The notes beneath the pieces were generated by a model. It saw only the letters and a list, made by a program, of their open reading frames with translations. It made no database searches and was not told where the DNA came from. A stretch of 64,000 nucleotides of DNA from Antedon mediterranea (Eukaryota; Echinodermata; Crinoidea; Comatulida; Antedonidae). The DNA is taken from the NCBI RefSeq assembly GCF_964355755.1, contig NC_092678.1:20804922-20868921 (forward strand), given 5' to 3'. Shown piece after piece: positions 1 through 15,000 of this stretch. The translations under genes were made by a program, and so were the position numbers. Each line of letters begins with the position of its first letter. The stretch's first letter is position 1.

Positions 1-3000
1 ATACAAGATGCAATTTTCCAATTGGCTTGTAAGGAAGCTAGTACAACATATTTTGCCAATATCCAGTAGCAATCGGCAAGTGGAAGTAAGATTGTTATAC
101 ACACTTGAGCAATCACACACAGGCGGTTCTTCATAACCAGCAAAGCGAACATAATTTGAGAATTTTAATATTTCAACAAGGATGTTCATGTGAATTGAAA
201 GTATGTTAATGATGTAATAGTAATGATGATTAAAATATGTATCAAGTTTTAATAAGGTTGAATAGTACAGTATTAGTCAATGAATTTTCCTAACACAGTG
301 TAATGAATGCATCAGTGTTTTTGCATTGGGATGCTCCCACCTGAGGGAAGAGTTCATGGAATGCACCATTATCCGATAGGGGTGTTTAATAAAATTATAT
401 ATTCGATTTATAGTCCTCTTCTCAGAGAGAATTTAGGCCAATGTCGGTTTATCCAGGTAAGCTAGGCACGAATTAGACTCTTTTCCTGAATCCTCTTTCA
501 TCATTTCCTCTCATCATTATGCTTTTCTTTTGTCAATGTATCGATCCTGCATTCAGGCAATTTTATCTCGCATAAACAATTTAATTATATTCTTGATATA
601 GCATTCCTATATAAACTGTAGGAGACCTACATATTCAAGTACGATAAATATGTAATTTAATGTAAGTCACCAGCGATAGGTGTGAAATGTAGTTAGGGTT
701 TTAGGATATAGAGATCAATCACCTAGAATCAGCATTCAGTAGGAACATACCAACAATGCACCAAACTTGTAAATTATAATAATTACAATCCCATAATTTT
801 CTACTTTCGATGCAGTCTAATGATTTTATTTGTTAAATTTGACGAGACACAAATTAAATTTGTCTATATATAATTTAGTTACACATACATTATATATAAA
901 TTTTAACAGCGCATACCAAAGCCCCATTCTGTTTTGTTTTTTCAAAGTACATCTTTTTAAAATTGAAATTGCTGTACTTTTAATTATTTATGCAGATGAT
1001 TATTATGTTTCTTTTATCTTTATTTATTACTTATTTAAATTATGAAAAAAATAAATTAATCACCAACCTGCTTTGATCCGCTTTCTCCTTCTGTTTCAGT
1101 CAACTTTCCATTCCTACTGTAGCTCTGATGAGATCTAAAAGATGAGAGAACATGATTTAAAAGAAATCTTAAACTAACATTTACTGAAAAGATATTTTTA
1201 TTTGAAGCTCTATCGTATCAGAGAGCTTTACTGAAGATCAGCTTTAAAGCCTTGTTCTCACTGGACTTAAAACATGGTCAATTCAATCAGTAGTAACTTT
1301 ACTTTAAAAGCCAACGGTACTTTGACCATTGTTCTCACTAGTATCATTCACACGGTTAGTTTTACCAATTTGTTTTACCAAGATTTAACAGCAGTATTTT
1401 ACCGAAACCAAGGTAAGTTCTACCATGGAAAAATAAGGTGGACGAAATGGTTATACCTGTACTACGCAGACAAGGTTTGTAACATTAACTGTTCAGCTTG
1501 GTTAACTTAACCCTAAGGGAACTGTAGCCATACGGATTGGACGGTAAATTTAGTGGGTAACTTGCTTAACTTGACTAAATTAGGTCCAGTTTGAATCAAT
1601 TTTAAGAAATTTAATTTTTTTGTCATATCTGTTCTAAATTTCTTATAATTCTTATTGTTCAGGCCAACAGAGTTTTCCTTTGCTTAAATTAAATGAATAA
1701 AATACATATTTAATATGATTTCCAAAATGTTTGTGAACTTGACTAAATTGTGGTACGTACTGACAAATAAAATATTTATGCAAATACACTAAGTAATAAA
1801 GCGATAGTAAATTATTAATTTAAAGTTTATCAGACCTTATAATAAAATGTTTATTATTTGTTTATTGAGGTTGAAATAAATAAGAATATATATTTATATA
1901 GTTAGTATCGATAGTTGCTAATACAACGTTGTCCTGTTTGAAATTTTTTACTCAATACACTTGCTTCATTAAGTTGTTTTTGTTTGCCGATCTTAACCAA
2001 GTAGTCGCAAATTGCTTGCATGAGTCGTGAATAAAGAGCGTTTAAGGAACTGTTATTGATGCCATTCTTGCACAATATTTGCGTTTTCAACTTGAAGAAG
2101 CCGCAACAAAGACAAAATTTAAGGCATGGACGATATCACATCGCATATGTTTTTCCCACACTCGGTTTTAAATTATTCATGGAACTGCAGAAAACAATTT
2201 ATTCTAATTTTTTTGCAGATGGTTCTGTGCCAAATGGTTTAATGCTATTGGCTGAATTAAGTTTCAAAGTTGTTGTTGTTAAGCATTGTTGACAACTTTC
2301 TTGAACATTTGTACATTTTTCCAATTAAATGACCGTTGTTGATAGTCAACTTCAGTGGGAAATGGGAGAAAGTTTGGATGTTTTAGGGAGGTGGGGAGGC
2401 ATAAGGTCGATTGATGTTTTGTAAAATATTACTTTAGAAAAAAGAGATTTTTTATGAAAGTTTTAGATTCCAGGATCTGAAATGTACAGTTACTTATTAA
2501 ACCTCCTATTACTAGTTAAAATGTACAATAATTATTTCATCAGATAACAAATTGTTATATTACATTCACAGAATTATTATTTAAAATTGATCATTATTAA
2601 AATTTTAACCAAGGCTACAACTCATAACTTATTCAGTTTTATGTAAAAATTTAATTAATTTATTCTAATCACTTTTGTCCTTACTGTTACTACAAGGCAA
2701 TATTCTATGTTACATTTTCTTAACTATCCAGGTAGGCTAGGCACAAAATAGACTTAAGGATATTTTTATACTTTATTTTTTTAAATTATAAGAAAATGAG
2801 TAAATATCAAGTGGGAACCAAGATCAAAAGGTTTTCCAATCATTCTAAAAAAAAGGTTGGTAATTGTACGTTATACTATGGAATCTGTGGTTTGTTAAAT
2901 CCGCCTCAGTGGCGTACTGGCTATGAGCGCTCACTATCTAAACCCAGGGGCTCTGGAGCTTATGGGGGCCCTAGAGCTTATGTGGGGCCCTGGAGCTTAT

Positions 3001-4451
3001 GGCCGACCCTGAGCAGTATCCAGAGGAAAACACAGGCATTAAAATATGTTGAAAAAAGCTGAAAATGCCCAAGGCCTCCAGCGTTGGAGGGCCACTGATC
3101 CACCCCTAGCCTCTGGGGAATATCACATTAAAAAGGCCAGTTGTATTAAAAATAAGTGTGTGTGTGTGTATTAGGCATTCTTTCCACTTGAGAAGGAAGT
3201 TTGCACACATTTATGATATTCTGGAGTGTACTCTGCCAGCAGATTCCATAAGTAAACATTAGTTAGTGTTATGCAAATTCTCAACCAATTTACTATACAA
3301 CTGAAATTTGTTAAGAGTAATCAGAACTTTGGTCGTCATATTTGTATATGATACAGTACTCGTTAAAATCCTCTATCATGTCTAGCTTATATTTTTTTTT
3401 ATTTTTGAATTTGAAATAAAAGGTAATTGATACATTTTTAAGAGATTTAATTTTTGAATGGTAGAAAGTGAATCAAATTCACCAATTACTGGTAGTTCAA
3501 ATATTTATTTAAGAAATATTTTTTATCAAATTACAAAAAATACAGAAAGGTTCACTAATGTGCAGCTTCTACCAACATAGTATGTACTGCCTTGAAAGAG
3601 TTGAAGATCCACAAGATTATGAAATATTCAGGAATTCAGCATTCATTGTAAAAATTACAGCTGAACATATAATAACCTAATGTTCTATCTGTAGCGTAGT
3701 ATTTTCTAAACTTAGAGGGGCGCGCCCGAGCACCTTGCATCTGCCCCTGCAGTATGACCACATGTAAATTTTGATTTGGTAAAATGCTTAAGTTTCAAAA
3801 CTGTTTTGAACTATGGATTTATATCCGAAGATATGATTGAAACATTCATACTAAAAAATGAGATTAGTTAATTAGTCAGGAATGGTTGTAAGTTACGGTT
3901 TATACAAAATGTATATTTTTACTAAATATCTTTCTGTACAACTAGTTATACATACCTATTAGTACCGTTCTTACTTCATACCAACTAACGTTTATGAAAC
4001 TTGTATCTAAAAATCTTCTTTTATTGTGGTTGAAAAATCGTTGTAAAATAGTGTAGTTTGCCGCCATTTTTACCCTTTACAATACACCTGCATGCCCCCA
4101 AGTAGACTGTCTATATTTGTTCTTACGGTTCATTACCTGTGATTGACACTTGATAAGCCACACCCCTATTCATTACTATTCAAGTTCATGTGTGCATACA
4201 AAATGTAAGCCTCTAAAGGTTTAAATTTTTAAGTATTACACAAATGAAGGTCAAAGTTTAAGTACATAAATCCTAGTATTATACTTTCTAATAGTGAAGA
4301 AGTTAGAACAAAATAAGAACAGGAAAATGATACACAACAATTAATCATGATAAATGAAACATTGTTCAAAACATACATACTGAGAAAGTTAAATTACTTT
4401 ACTGCAGAGGTTGTTTACTGCAGTATAGTTACCTACTGCAGTAGTTACTTA

Positions 4452-4573
4452 TGCTTGGTTCCTACTAGAGATGCAACAAAATGACGTAATGCAACGTTAG
4501 GGGTTATTCGACTGTTGCTTGTCATTGTTTGGGTCTACGTCCTTGCGTTACGTCCTAGTGGGAACCAAGCTTT
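4452..4573. mobile_element. MITE, family with CTTGGTTCCCACTAG termini
   Basis: The two ends are imperfect inverted repeats: CTTGGTTCCTACTAG on the left and the reverse complement of CTTGGTTCCCACTAG on the right, both followed by matching ACGTAA/GCAA-rich arms. No coding capacity. A better-preserved copy is at 30081-30265 and a decayed one near 20732. Confidence 0.7.
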
Positions 4574-6758
4574 ACTGCGGGTGAGAGACTTACTTAAGTA
4601 AGTAGTAAGTTGAGTACCTGCCCCTATTTGGTTAATATAGGTGATTTTAATTATAGAATTCAGGAATTAAATTGTAATATCTCATAGTATATTAACATTT
4701 TATATTAGAAAAGCATGTTAGGTCAAGTTAAAATGCAAATTTATGCAAATTATTATACAATACAAACCAACCTCTTTAAATTTAATTATTTCAATGATTA
4801 CTAAACCGTATGATTTATTCATCATAATTTTCTAAGACTGTATATTATTAAATAATATGGCAATCCACGCAAATCTACATTATAATAGATTGGCCTTGAT
4901 AAAATATACTACTACTAGATGCTTCGTTTAGCCTACAAAGATGCTTGGGCCTACACAGCAGAATCCAATAGCATCATGATGGACTTGTTTGATCAGTTCA
5001 ATATTAATCAATACACATTGATTGGAATAAATAAAGATGTATTATACGAACAATGTATGGTGATTATTATACCATGGTAAAACATATCTAATAAATTGTC
5101 AGAAACAACAAGAGATACAATAATGGACTGGTAATAATCAATATTTAAAAAAATATAGGCCTAAATAAAGCATCTATGCTAAGTAGTGTCGATGTACTTT
5201 TCTAGTACGTTGTAAACACAACTTTAGCACCTACCTTCTCATCTCGGCTTTGACTTCCGCATATATGTTACAGAAGGCGGCGCTCGAACGCACTTTTAAT
5301 TCGACTTAAATAAATGATCTCCCGAATACATACATTGCTTCCTTGAATTTTATGATTTTTCGCTGTCGGTTTTTATGTGCAATGCAGTCCAACATAAACT
5401 TTATAGCACCAGTGGTCAATCAGTCAAGTCCTTAGTAATGATTTGTTAGTCACGTGATAAGAGCTATGGAAACCAGTTATGTTGAGGGCTAACGTGTGAA
5501 ATGCGGACAGGTAAAGGCGGGAGAGATCAAACAATGCGTTAAATACCTGACCAAAGAGGGTGCTCTAAGGCCTTGCAATCGCTGAATCAAGATTATTATC
5601 GCAATATTTAATAAAATAATAAAGATCATTTAGCAATATATTAAATCCTTTATGCTGTGACTGTTTAGACTCTCCTTTTCGTAAAAGGTACATTGTCCCC
5701 TTAGGCCTATAAATTATATTCATTAAAGCAGAAGTTAGCTTGGGTGAAAAGAGACTTTTTTTTGTCTTGTGTGGGTTCGTCCCACTTTTATTATGCTATG
5801 TTATAAGTATAACAATAAATGTTTATACATGTTGTGTGTATATTTAAATATTATTTTTAAACATATTGTTATATGATACATTGTTAAAAGCAGGTACCAT
5901 AAATTGATATAGCATACATTGTATATGAATGATTTCGATGTTAAAATCCACATTTTCCTTCATTTACATTTAAAAAAAATAAAATTAATTAAAATATATA
6001 AATGACAATAAAAAGATGATAAAAATTCATTAAAAACGTAGTTATGACAGTAGTCATTATTCTATTCTGTTCGTTCGTGTAGAGAGAAAATTCATGCTTG
6101 TGCTTTTTTACATAATATTTACCAACTTTTCCGAGAGGAGATTACTAATTTGGGTTCCCTGCTGTATATAAACTCCCATTTCTTGTCTTCCACTGTCACT
6201 CCCCAAACCAAGTTCTTTGGGTTAGAATCATCGAGTCATATCAATATTAATAACTCCATTCTTCTTTGCATGCGTTGGTGGTCGCATATAGGCTACTGAA
6301 AGATAGTCTATACAAGTGTTTTGTATATCTCCCTGGATACCAAGTTATTGCTTACTAGAAAATCAATTCCACATAATATATTAAATACAGGAACGTTATT
6401 GAATCTCATCTCAGATGGTAAATCGTTATATAAAGTAAATTATAGAATATTTGGGTTATTATTATTAATGTTTTTATAAATTATTTTTTAAAAACTTTGA
6501 AAAAGAAACTTCTGAACGATTTTGAGACAGATCCATTTTTTGGTCATAGGCCCACAGATGTCTGTCTTTGAAGATCCATTCTTGGCAAATGATAAGATAA
6601 TATAAAATACAAAGAGATTCACTTCACTGTTCAAGCTTAGTATTTTTGGAAGGGTGCAGATGAGGGTCAGAATCAAATGTGCCAAAACAAATATAGGTCT
6701 GCAAAATATTATTAGACGTATATGTGTACGTTCTGTATAGTCTTACAGTCGAATATTG

Positions 6759-6796
6759 TCTGTCGGAATTTCTGTCGGAATTTCTGTCGGAATTTC
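6759..6796. repeat. 12-bp tandem repeat, about 3 copies
   Basis: TCTGTCGGAATT is repeated three times head to tail. It is a short simple-sequence expansion with no visible function. Confidence 0.9.
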
Positions 6797-6984
6797 AGGT
6801 TCAACCGGCACCTTCAGTTCTCTTTTAAATCTAAATTATTCACATTTTGGTTCCGAATTTTCAATATAATTGCAATCCTCGCCGTAGCTTATTCTCAGGA
6901 TGGAGGAATTTCCTCCATGTTCTGAGTCAATAAAACCAACTAGATATTTTACAATAAACAGTTTAACGCACGATGTAATGATTC

Positions 6985-7157
6985 TAAAGCTCTGTCTACA
7001 CTATCTAACTTTACTTGTGATAAAAAAAAAAGTGCTGTGCCGATATAATTAGGATTATGATGATGTCATATCACTACTATTTGAGAATATCACTACCACA
7101 TTTGGGTACATGACGCTTTTTTTGTCAAACTAGTTTGATAGTGTAGACAGAGCTTTA
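6985..7157. mobile_element. MITE with AAGCTCTGTCTACACTATC termini and TA flanks
   Basis: A 173-bp element whose ends are near-perfect inverted repeats of AAGCTCTGTCTACACTATC and which is bordered by TA on both sides. This is the target-duplication pattern of Tc1/mariner-type non-autonomous elements. A shorter copy is at 47009-47147, with fragments at 29139, 44512 and 63632. Confidence 0.8.
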
Positions 7158-9057
7158 AAATAAGATTAAACCAATATAATAATAACAAATATAAACGGAA
7201 CACGGTTTATGACGCCCTGAGGGAAAATATACCAGTATACTGGTGGATATTTAAAATTGATCATCACCAATTTTACAATCGTTTTATAATGTCGTGTTAT
7301 TAATTTTAGTCATGCGAACGGATTAAAATCAACTCAGTGTAGGCCTATTATTTTATCGACGTCCTTTAAAAATAATTGAAATCATTTTCTTCTTGAACAA
7401 AATATGGAAACAGAAAGCTCATAAAATGCTGATTGCGGATTAAGTGTTGATTCATGTTTTGTTGAGCTTTAATAGAACATTAAATCTCTTTGGCTTTTCT
7501 TCTTTTTCCATTTTTCTGTAGGCCTACTTTAGCTCAGTGTAGTCTATAGTTTACCATTTATTATTGGCGCTTTTCATCAATTGATGAAATCAGTTCTCTT
7601 TCTTTTATGATATAAACAAAAGAGGAGGCAAATCTAAGAAAGCCACTGCTTAGCCTTTTCAGTATTGTGCTTAAAATAAGGGAAAAAAATAAATATTGAT
7701 TAAATATAAATTTCATTCTAGATTTTCAATATTGGTTTGATGCCTTAAACCCAAATTGCTCTATCAATTTTAATCGCCTTTAAGTATTACTTATTACGCC
7801 TACTGTATCTTTATAAATTCTTTGTCATTATTTTTCATATTTTTTCTTTAGGCCCAAAAAATCAGCTTACTTTCTGAAATATAGCGAAATTAATAGATAA
7901 TTTAACTTAGGCCTAAACCTGTAGTTTTTTCGGCTTAAAAAAATCTATAGCATGATAAGCATTTCTTTTTTTCGCAAAACTAAAAGCGACCTGTAAACGC
8001 CCATCTAAGATTGTCTGAATTTTTTAGATACATTTTAATACAAATTAAACACTAAATTTATAAAAAAAATGTCCATGCTTGATAATTCAGCCGACTGGTA
8101 TTTTCAAAATCCCAACAGAAGTTTTCTAAAATTGGGCGGAAACAAGCTTCCGTACCGGCAACCGAAATGACACTGAACCGGAAATGGGTATTGTTATTAT
8201 TGAATGAATTTAGAGATAATTTTGAAGATGAAATGATGAATCATCAATGTTTTTGGTGCCATGCTGCCCTTCAAAAGATTAACAAATTATTTATAATGTA
8301 ATAGTTATTACATATTTTATAGCTGTACAAGAATGAAAGACGTAGGTATCTATATTTTTGTGTTTTATCTGTAGGCCTCCGCCAATCTGGAAACGATGTG
8401 GAGAGTGACCGCAGCTGGAGTCGACCTCCACTTTTTTGTTCCAGTAGCTGGAGAGATGATAGCCGATGGGTGGTGGTGTGTTGCTTATTTTTCACCGTGT
8501 TTTTGCCAGCCTAGAGAGTTTGGCTTTATGTTAATATATGTATAAGTTTATAATTATATTTGCAAGATGATTGCTTTTGTGTTTGTCCTTTATTATTTTT
8601 TATTTTGCAGCAGTCAGCCAGCATCATATATTCATAGAAAGTAAAATTACAAATAAATACTGTAATTTTGTTTATTATATTTTCAATACTGTACCTCGAT
8701 TTCGACAGTAAAATGAATATTTGTTGGTTTATTTTGATAAATAACTATTTTAAATGTATTATTAAACATCACACCCTCTACGAACCCACAGCAGCATAGG
8801 GTACCAAGTTTTATGTATGTAGTGTACACAGGGAAGACTTTATCCCATCCAGAAGACGAGGCAATGAAACTGAGAGTGTAAAAGTATTATCTTTAATTTA
8901 GGCTTGTACATTAGTTAACAATAAATGCCTTGGTGCGTTTATAAATATGATAATTATACATACATCTTAATTGATATTACCTGACATACTGCAGCAGTAA
9001 ATGTAAACCAATTGAAATTGCTTTTCAGATTTGATTTGAAATATTGAAAGCGCCATC

Positions 9058-12000
9058 ATGTCTGAGGACGGAGAAATTGGAATTAAGAGTGATACGGTCA
9101 AATACAGAGGGCCAAAAAGTAATTCTCAGGTAATGCACTTGTGACTAATTTATTTGAAAGAGTTTTTTTCCTCAGACTAGAAAAGGTAAAAGATAGTTAT
9201 TTAAAATTACACATTAGATACATAAAACTGGTGAAAATTCAATGCAAACAATGGTAGAGTAATAGTATATAAAGCGCACAATGTGAAACCTCTAATCACT
9301 GTACCCTAGGCTTTTTGCAAACATGCATGTAAACATACACTCCCATAATGCAGCTAATTTTATTTATTTATTCGGTATATAAAAATATATTACAAAACGA
9401 CAGTCAAGGACTGAAATGAAATGTATTACAAATGACTAAAAATTAGTTAAAATAGTAATAATCAGTGCAAAGTTGTGTCTTGACCTTACCATGTATCCAT
9501 TTGAATTTATTTAATGTAGGAATGAATTTGACAATTACTATATATTTCAATGTGAAATCAAACTTCTATTTTTGTTTAAAATTGTTATTGGCAATTCATC
9601 AGGGGTGAATCCATGTGGTGAAGAGAGGATTAAACATTGATTGAGGGCACTCAGTTGGATCCTCCACATCCCCAACACCCAAAAAAAAAAACGTTTCTTC
9701 AGTTTTTGTAAAAAGTACTGGGAGAGCATAGCTCAGACTCTCTGCCTGTTATACAGTATGTCCACATTTTATTATCATTAACAACAACATTTTAATATCA
9801 AAGTATCATCTTTATCATGTCGTTGTCTGGAGCATTGTCACTGTCATCAACAATATCACAAATTTATTCTAATCTTACTCCTCATCTGTCATCAACAACA
9901 TTATTATATCACTGCAACATCATTGTCAAATTTTATTGATTCAATCATCCATTTGTTAAATTTTTTGGTATTTTTAATAATTACTAAATCTTTTATTATT
10001 CAAAATATCATTGATTGAATAGTACAGAGTGTCTGTAGTTGTGACTCACTCGCATCAAATTTATCATTCTATGCAACAAACGTAACAGCTGCTGAAATCT
10101 CTATTATCTAACAAATAGCATCAGTTGGTGTCTTTCCGCTGCACTCACTCCCATCATTATCTAATTGATGCTTGATCCTCCTTTTAATTGTTTTCTGTAT
10201 TTTGTCAATTAGTTCAACATTTTAATGAATGTTGATTGTATTTCTGCTTTCATGATTACAAGGTCATAAGTTCACGTTTTGGATTTTACGTAACAAAATC
10301 ATTTATACGTAAACGATTTTTTACAAAGTTTTACTGTTGACAAAAGGATGTACTGCAATACTATGTATCATTGTGTTGTAATCTAATTGGGTATTGCTAC
10401 TGTACAACCTGAAAAAAAACGTCCAGAAAACATAGAAAACCACATTAAACCAAATTCATCATCATCATTCACCATCATTATTATCATCATCATTCACCAT
10501 CATTATTATCATCATCACCATCATCATCATTATCGCCATCATCATCATTTTCATCATTACCATCATCAATATCGATATCATCATCATCATCACCATTATG
10601 AGCATCATCATCATAATCATCATCATCATCATCATCAGCATCATCATCATCATACATTATCATACCAATCATCACCATTATCATCAGCATCATCATCATT
10701 GACAGAATTTTATAACATTAGAAATCTATCTCACTTCTCAGTTGGCAGATTTGGCATTTTGAAAAGTGTAGGCAATTTGGATAGAGTAAAAGACTATTAG
10801 TATTATGGGTAATATCTTGTGGTGATTTCAGCACTTTACAGTGATTTTAACATTTAGTTTAAGTGGGAATTTTACTTGAGGACATTGATCAATTCAAAAA
10901 CAAATACTTGATCATTCAGAAGGGGAAATCCAAGGGAAAAGAAACCCAACTACAGTAGCTTCGCCATTGGTATACTGTAGTACTCTTGGTGTATAGTAGT
11001 AATATCATTCAATAATTAGAATAGTAAGTATTTAATACATAAATTGTGTAAAGTAATGATGAGAGGGAAAATCATGCTTATAATTAATTCCATCTGACAT
11101 TTAATAAATACATAGAATAAATCATGAAACATAAGATTTAATTAAAAATGTTACTTTAAAGGTACTGTAAGACAGGTATTAGTATGGTAGTATATCATGA
11201 AAGTAACCATGCGAACATTTAATGCAGTTACTGCAGTAACTATCCTTATTTTGTTCGGTAATCAAACACAGTGTTTATTGCTGTGACCGCCTCATCCACT
11301 TTATTTTCCAAACTCCATCTCCATAAACAAACTAAAGCATACTTTATTTCAGTAAAAATAATGTAGAATTTGTTGCAGTAACTACAGTACTGTAAATTTT
11401 CAGTAAAATAATAATAACTACTGTACTAATACTACTAACACAGTACAGTAGACTAATTTCGACATGATCCCTACAGTATTTTATAACAACAGGAGGCTCT
11501 GATGTTGGGTAGTACTGTATTAATACAGTACAGTAGTATATTTATAGTAGGACTTTTCCCAATCCAATAACTACAATACAGTATAACAATATTGCAATAG
11601 CCACAGACAAAGTGTGATGAAACCCATCGGTTATGATCTGAAAATGAAACAAAAATTAGATTATTATAAAATAACTCATTGACAGGTATGTATGAAAAAT
11701 TATATTAAATATTTAAATATGACATAATTTTCTCCTGAATATTGCATGCTTGGTTGGATTATACATCAGTGATTGGTTCAGTAGAGCTCCTGCTGTGCTC
11801 TCAAGGCATTTACAGTGATGACAGGTCAACCATGGATATTATTATAATAGGTCAAATATCATTGGTTTATCAAGGTCATATGATATACTGTGTAAATGTC
11901 AGTGTTTACTATTTAATTACTCCAGTCATATTGAGATATTCATGTTGTTTAGCAAAATTAAAATTTAAATGTACAGTAAATTAATTTTGGTTATTAATAA

Positions 12001-15000
12001 ATTTTATTAATATTATACTGTAGACTTTAAGAAGCTTAAAATTTCTTGAAATAAATTTGCGACGACCTACAGTACATATTATTACATCATGACATTTTAT
12101 TTATTTATTTGGAATTACACCTTTAGATCGGTGGCACACTTAGCACAAAGGTGCATCCTTCACAATATAAAATATAACAATTAACAGAAAAGTAAAAAAA
12201 GGCAAAAGCAACTATCAACCCCTATCCTACCCCCCCCCCCCCCCAATTTACATCGATACATACAGTAGATCATTACTTTACACAATGAATACAAAACAAG
12301 ATATAGTAATGAAGTGTATAAAATAAAATAAAATCAACTGATAAACACATTAAAATCTATCAAAGTAGAGTCAAGAAACACGGAACAAGTTGTCATATTC
12401 CCATACCCACTGGATACACACAATAAATATATGGTGACAGGGCTGCAAATTAAGGGGTATTTGGTTGCATTTGCGACCTAATTTTTCTGTTTGCGACTAA
12501 AGAAACAGAATAGGTCGCGCATAGCGCGACAAGATCGTCTGCTTGTGCGAGTTGTTTCAAATTGAAGTCGGATGTGTTTTCCCTATTTCAAACACTGTGT
12601 AATTTAATCTCTCTACTACGGAAGGCTCAGGAGTTTCCACTAGTCACCGCCGCGATCGCCGCAAAGGTGTCAGGTTCATTCAAGCGTACAAAGCCCCTAA
12701 ACATTTTACACTCGTTGTGATTGGAAGTTTGTCCATTTATTGCATGCTGCCTTACCCAATCACACAAAAGGACACCAAACACACAGCACAGTGTGACGCG
12801 CGGACGACACAAACCTCGTGGAAAATCATCTGTTTTAAAGTTAAAGTTTTTAAAAAATACAGTACACAAATTATACACATTCTTTATTCTTGTGGGTCTA
12901 AGCTTTCTTTGGGCTATGTCCAATGAATTACTACTTAGTTTAATGTCTTGCCTAGCTGTCGATTAGCCTCGACTCGACACATTTTGTGTGAAGAAGAGTG
13001 CGCAAAGGCAATCACGTGAATTGACTTGGAATCCTAGGCCTTCTGTAGAAAGTATCGTATCGCAGTTGTGTAATCACTTCTTGTTCCTATACGCTTGGGT
13101 GCACACGGAATAACATATTTAACTGATGAATTATTCATGTTTATTTTGTGACGTTTCATGAGGGGGTCCCCAACTTATGTACGAAAAAAAAAATCGCGGG
13201 CGGGCGCGGTAGATACAAAGGATTGTCGCCGCGCAGTCATCAGCATTTTTTAGGCAGTATAAATGGTTATATCATGATTAATAAATAATGTAATTAATGA
13301 TATATATAATAATATCTATTCATTATATAGATTAAACAGCAGTATTGTTTATCAGTAGATTTAATACTTTATTCCAGATTCTGATTATCGAAAATTATAT
13401 ATCAGAGAAAATACCGCAACTTTTCCTACGAAGTAGCTTCGTAGATAAAACAGGCTACGTTGTTGGCTACGTTGTAAACATTTGATGGGATTTTTCCCAA
13501 GAACATGCTCGTCTTGATGTGATAGGCTATCTTCTCCGCAATTCAAACATTAAATGGATCATTTATTACGCGGAGATAATTTTGATTTAATTCCCACCCA
13601 GACCCTGTCCTGTTCTGTGTGGTGGTGTAGCCCTGTTCGTGTGCCGGTGGTCTCGACTTATTGGCGTTTTATTTGGCAGGTCATACGTGCGAGTTGAGTA
13701 GGACCTACGAAAGAGGCCTAGGCCAAGGACTAAACAATTAATAAACAAACAACTTGGCATTACGATTTTATATTTCAACAGTCTCGATTGTACATTCAGC
13801 ACTGTACGTATTCGAAACAAAATAATCATTGGTACTTGATTCGAAATCCATATTTACATACCGCCCGCCCCATATAGCCAAATACGGTATGATAACCTAC
13901 GTCATTCTTATCGGATGTTTGCGGTCTGCAAATCGATTTCTATACGTGTTTCACAAGTCTGTATTTTCAGACAAAAATCGCGGTCGAAATAAAAACAAAT
14001 AAATTAAAAAAAAGATAATACAGACTTGGGGCAAGTCTATGGTTTAGCGAACAATAACCTACGATCTATTTACGCGTAGGCTACGAAAGGTTACGCGTAT
14101 ATTACAAAGCAGTAATTTCTTTCTGTACCGTAACAATAATAGATCTTTGCGTGAATATAAGTGGCGCATCAGGACCAGTGCCTAAAAAATGTGCATAACC
14201 CAAATTAATTGAATTCTTCAGTGCTGAATTTTTATGTGCTCAGAAATCGATTGAAACAACCTATAATTACTCAAAAATCGCCCCCCCCCCCAAAGCGGGG
14301 CCATTGGCGGCCTCCTGACCCCCAGCCTAAGGTTGTACTGTATTTCATTTTTATACACCCCCCCCCCCCCCCACTAAACTAAAAACGGATCTGCGCGGAT
14401 GGGGTTTGAGGGAAGGGGGTTAGTTGTCGATGAAAAGGTGCTACTAAAAAAATTGGTGGTGCTACCAAAAATTATTATTAGCCATCATACAAATTTGATA
14501 GTGCTACCAAGTAAAAAAGTTAATTTGCAGCCCTGGGTGATTTTCTAGAATTTTCTAGGTCGTCGCAGATCAAAATCTACAGTACCTATTCTCATTCAGT
14601 GAATGGATAATCCTTTTGAAAACAGATTGATTCACGTTTGAAAAGTGTATACGAACAATTGTAGTAGTTATCTGAATAGAAATATGGTACAGCATAGAGT
14701 TCACTATAATATCTCTATGGGTACAGATAGCATACATTGTTAAAAGGATTTGTCTTGTATCAGCCTGAAAACATTACTGCTACTACACATGAGTGATTGT
14801 TGTTATTAGATTTTTATTCATGTGTGAGAAAAATGCAGCATATAAAATGTGTTAAAATGCTGAATGAATTGTATAAATATATTCACAACATAGAGAGTAA
14901 TACAATGTTTACACATGGTGTGTTATGACAGAATTGTGAATAAATAACATTAATATGTTCTCAGGCAATGTTGAATTGTTGAAAAATAAAATTAATGTTT

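Larger units (their letters stand above)
1..9057. other. Non-coding stretch upstream of CTTNBP2
   Basis: I see no exon with family resemblance on either strand; all open frames are short and AT-biased. The stretch holds MITE copies near 4.5 and 7.0 kb, a 12-bp triple repeat at 6.76 kb and a GC-richer patch at 2880-3130 that looks like old repeat. A splice acceptor (TTTTCAG) ends at 9028, 29 bases before the CTTNBP2 start codon. At least one non-coding first exon should therefore lie in this stretch or beyond the window. A weak candidate promoter is around 8150-8190, where an ETS-like ACCGGAAAT occurs, but nothing fixes the transcription start. Confidence 0.5.

Noticed and set aside
830-1045. 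Short open frames in the first 9 kb as genes
   Set aside because: They are AT-biased, have no recognisable domains, no splice-compatible neighbours and no conserved motifs.
10387-10800. His-rich and Met/Asp-rich open frames
   Set aside because: They are translations of the (ATC)n microsatellite in CTTNBP2 intron 1.
12627-12923. Overlapping open frames inside the hAT-like element as a transposase remnant
   Set aside because: No transposase motif (RNase H-like acidic residues, BED or THAP zinc finger) is recognisable in any frame.
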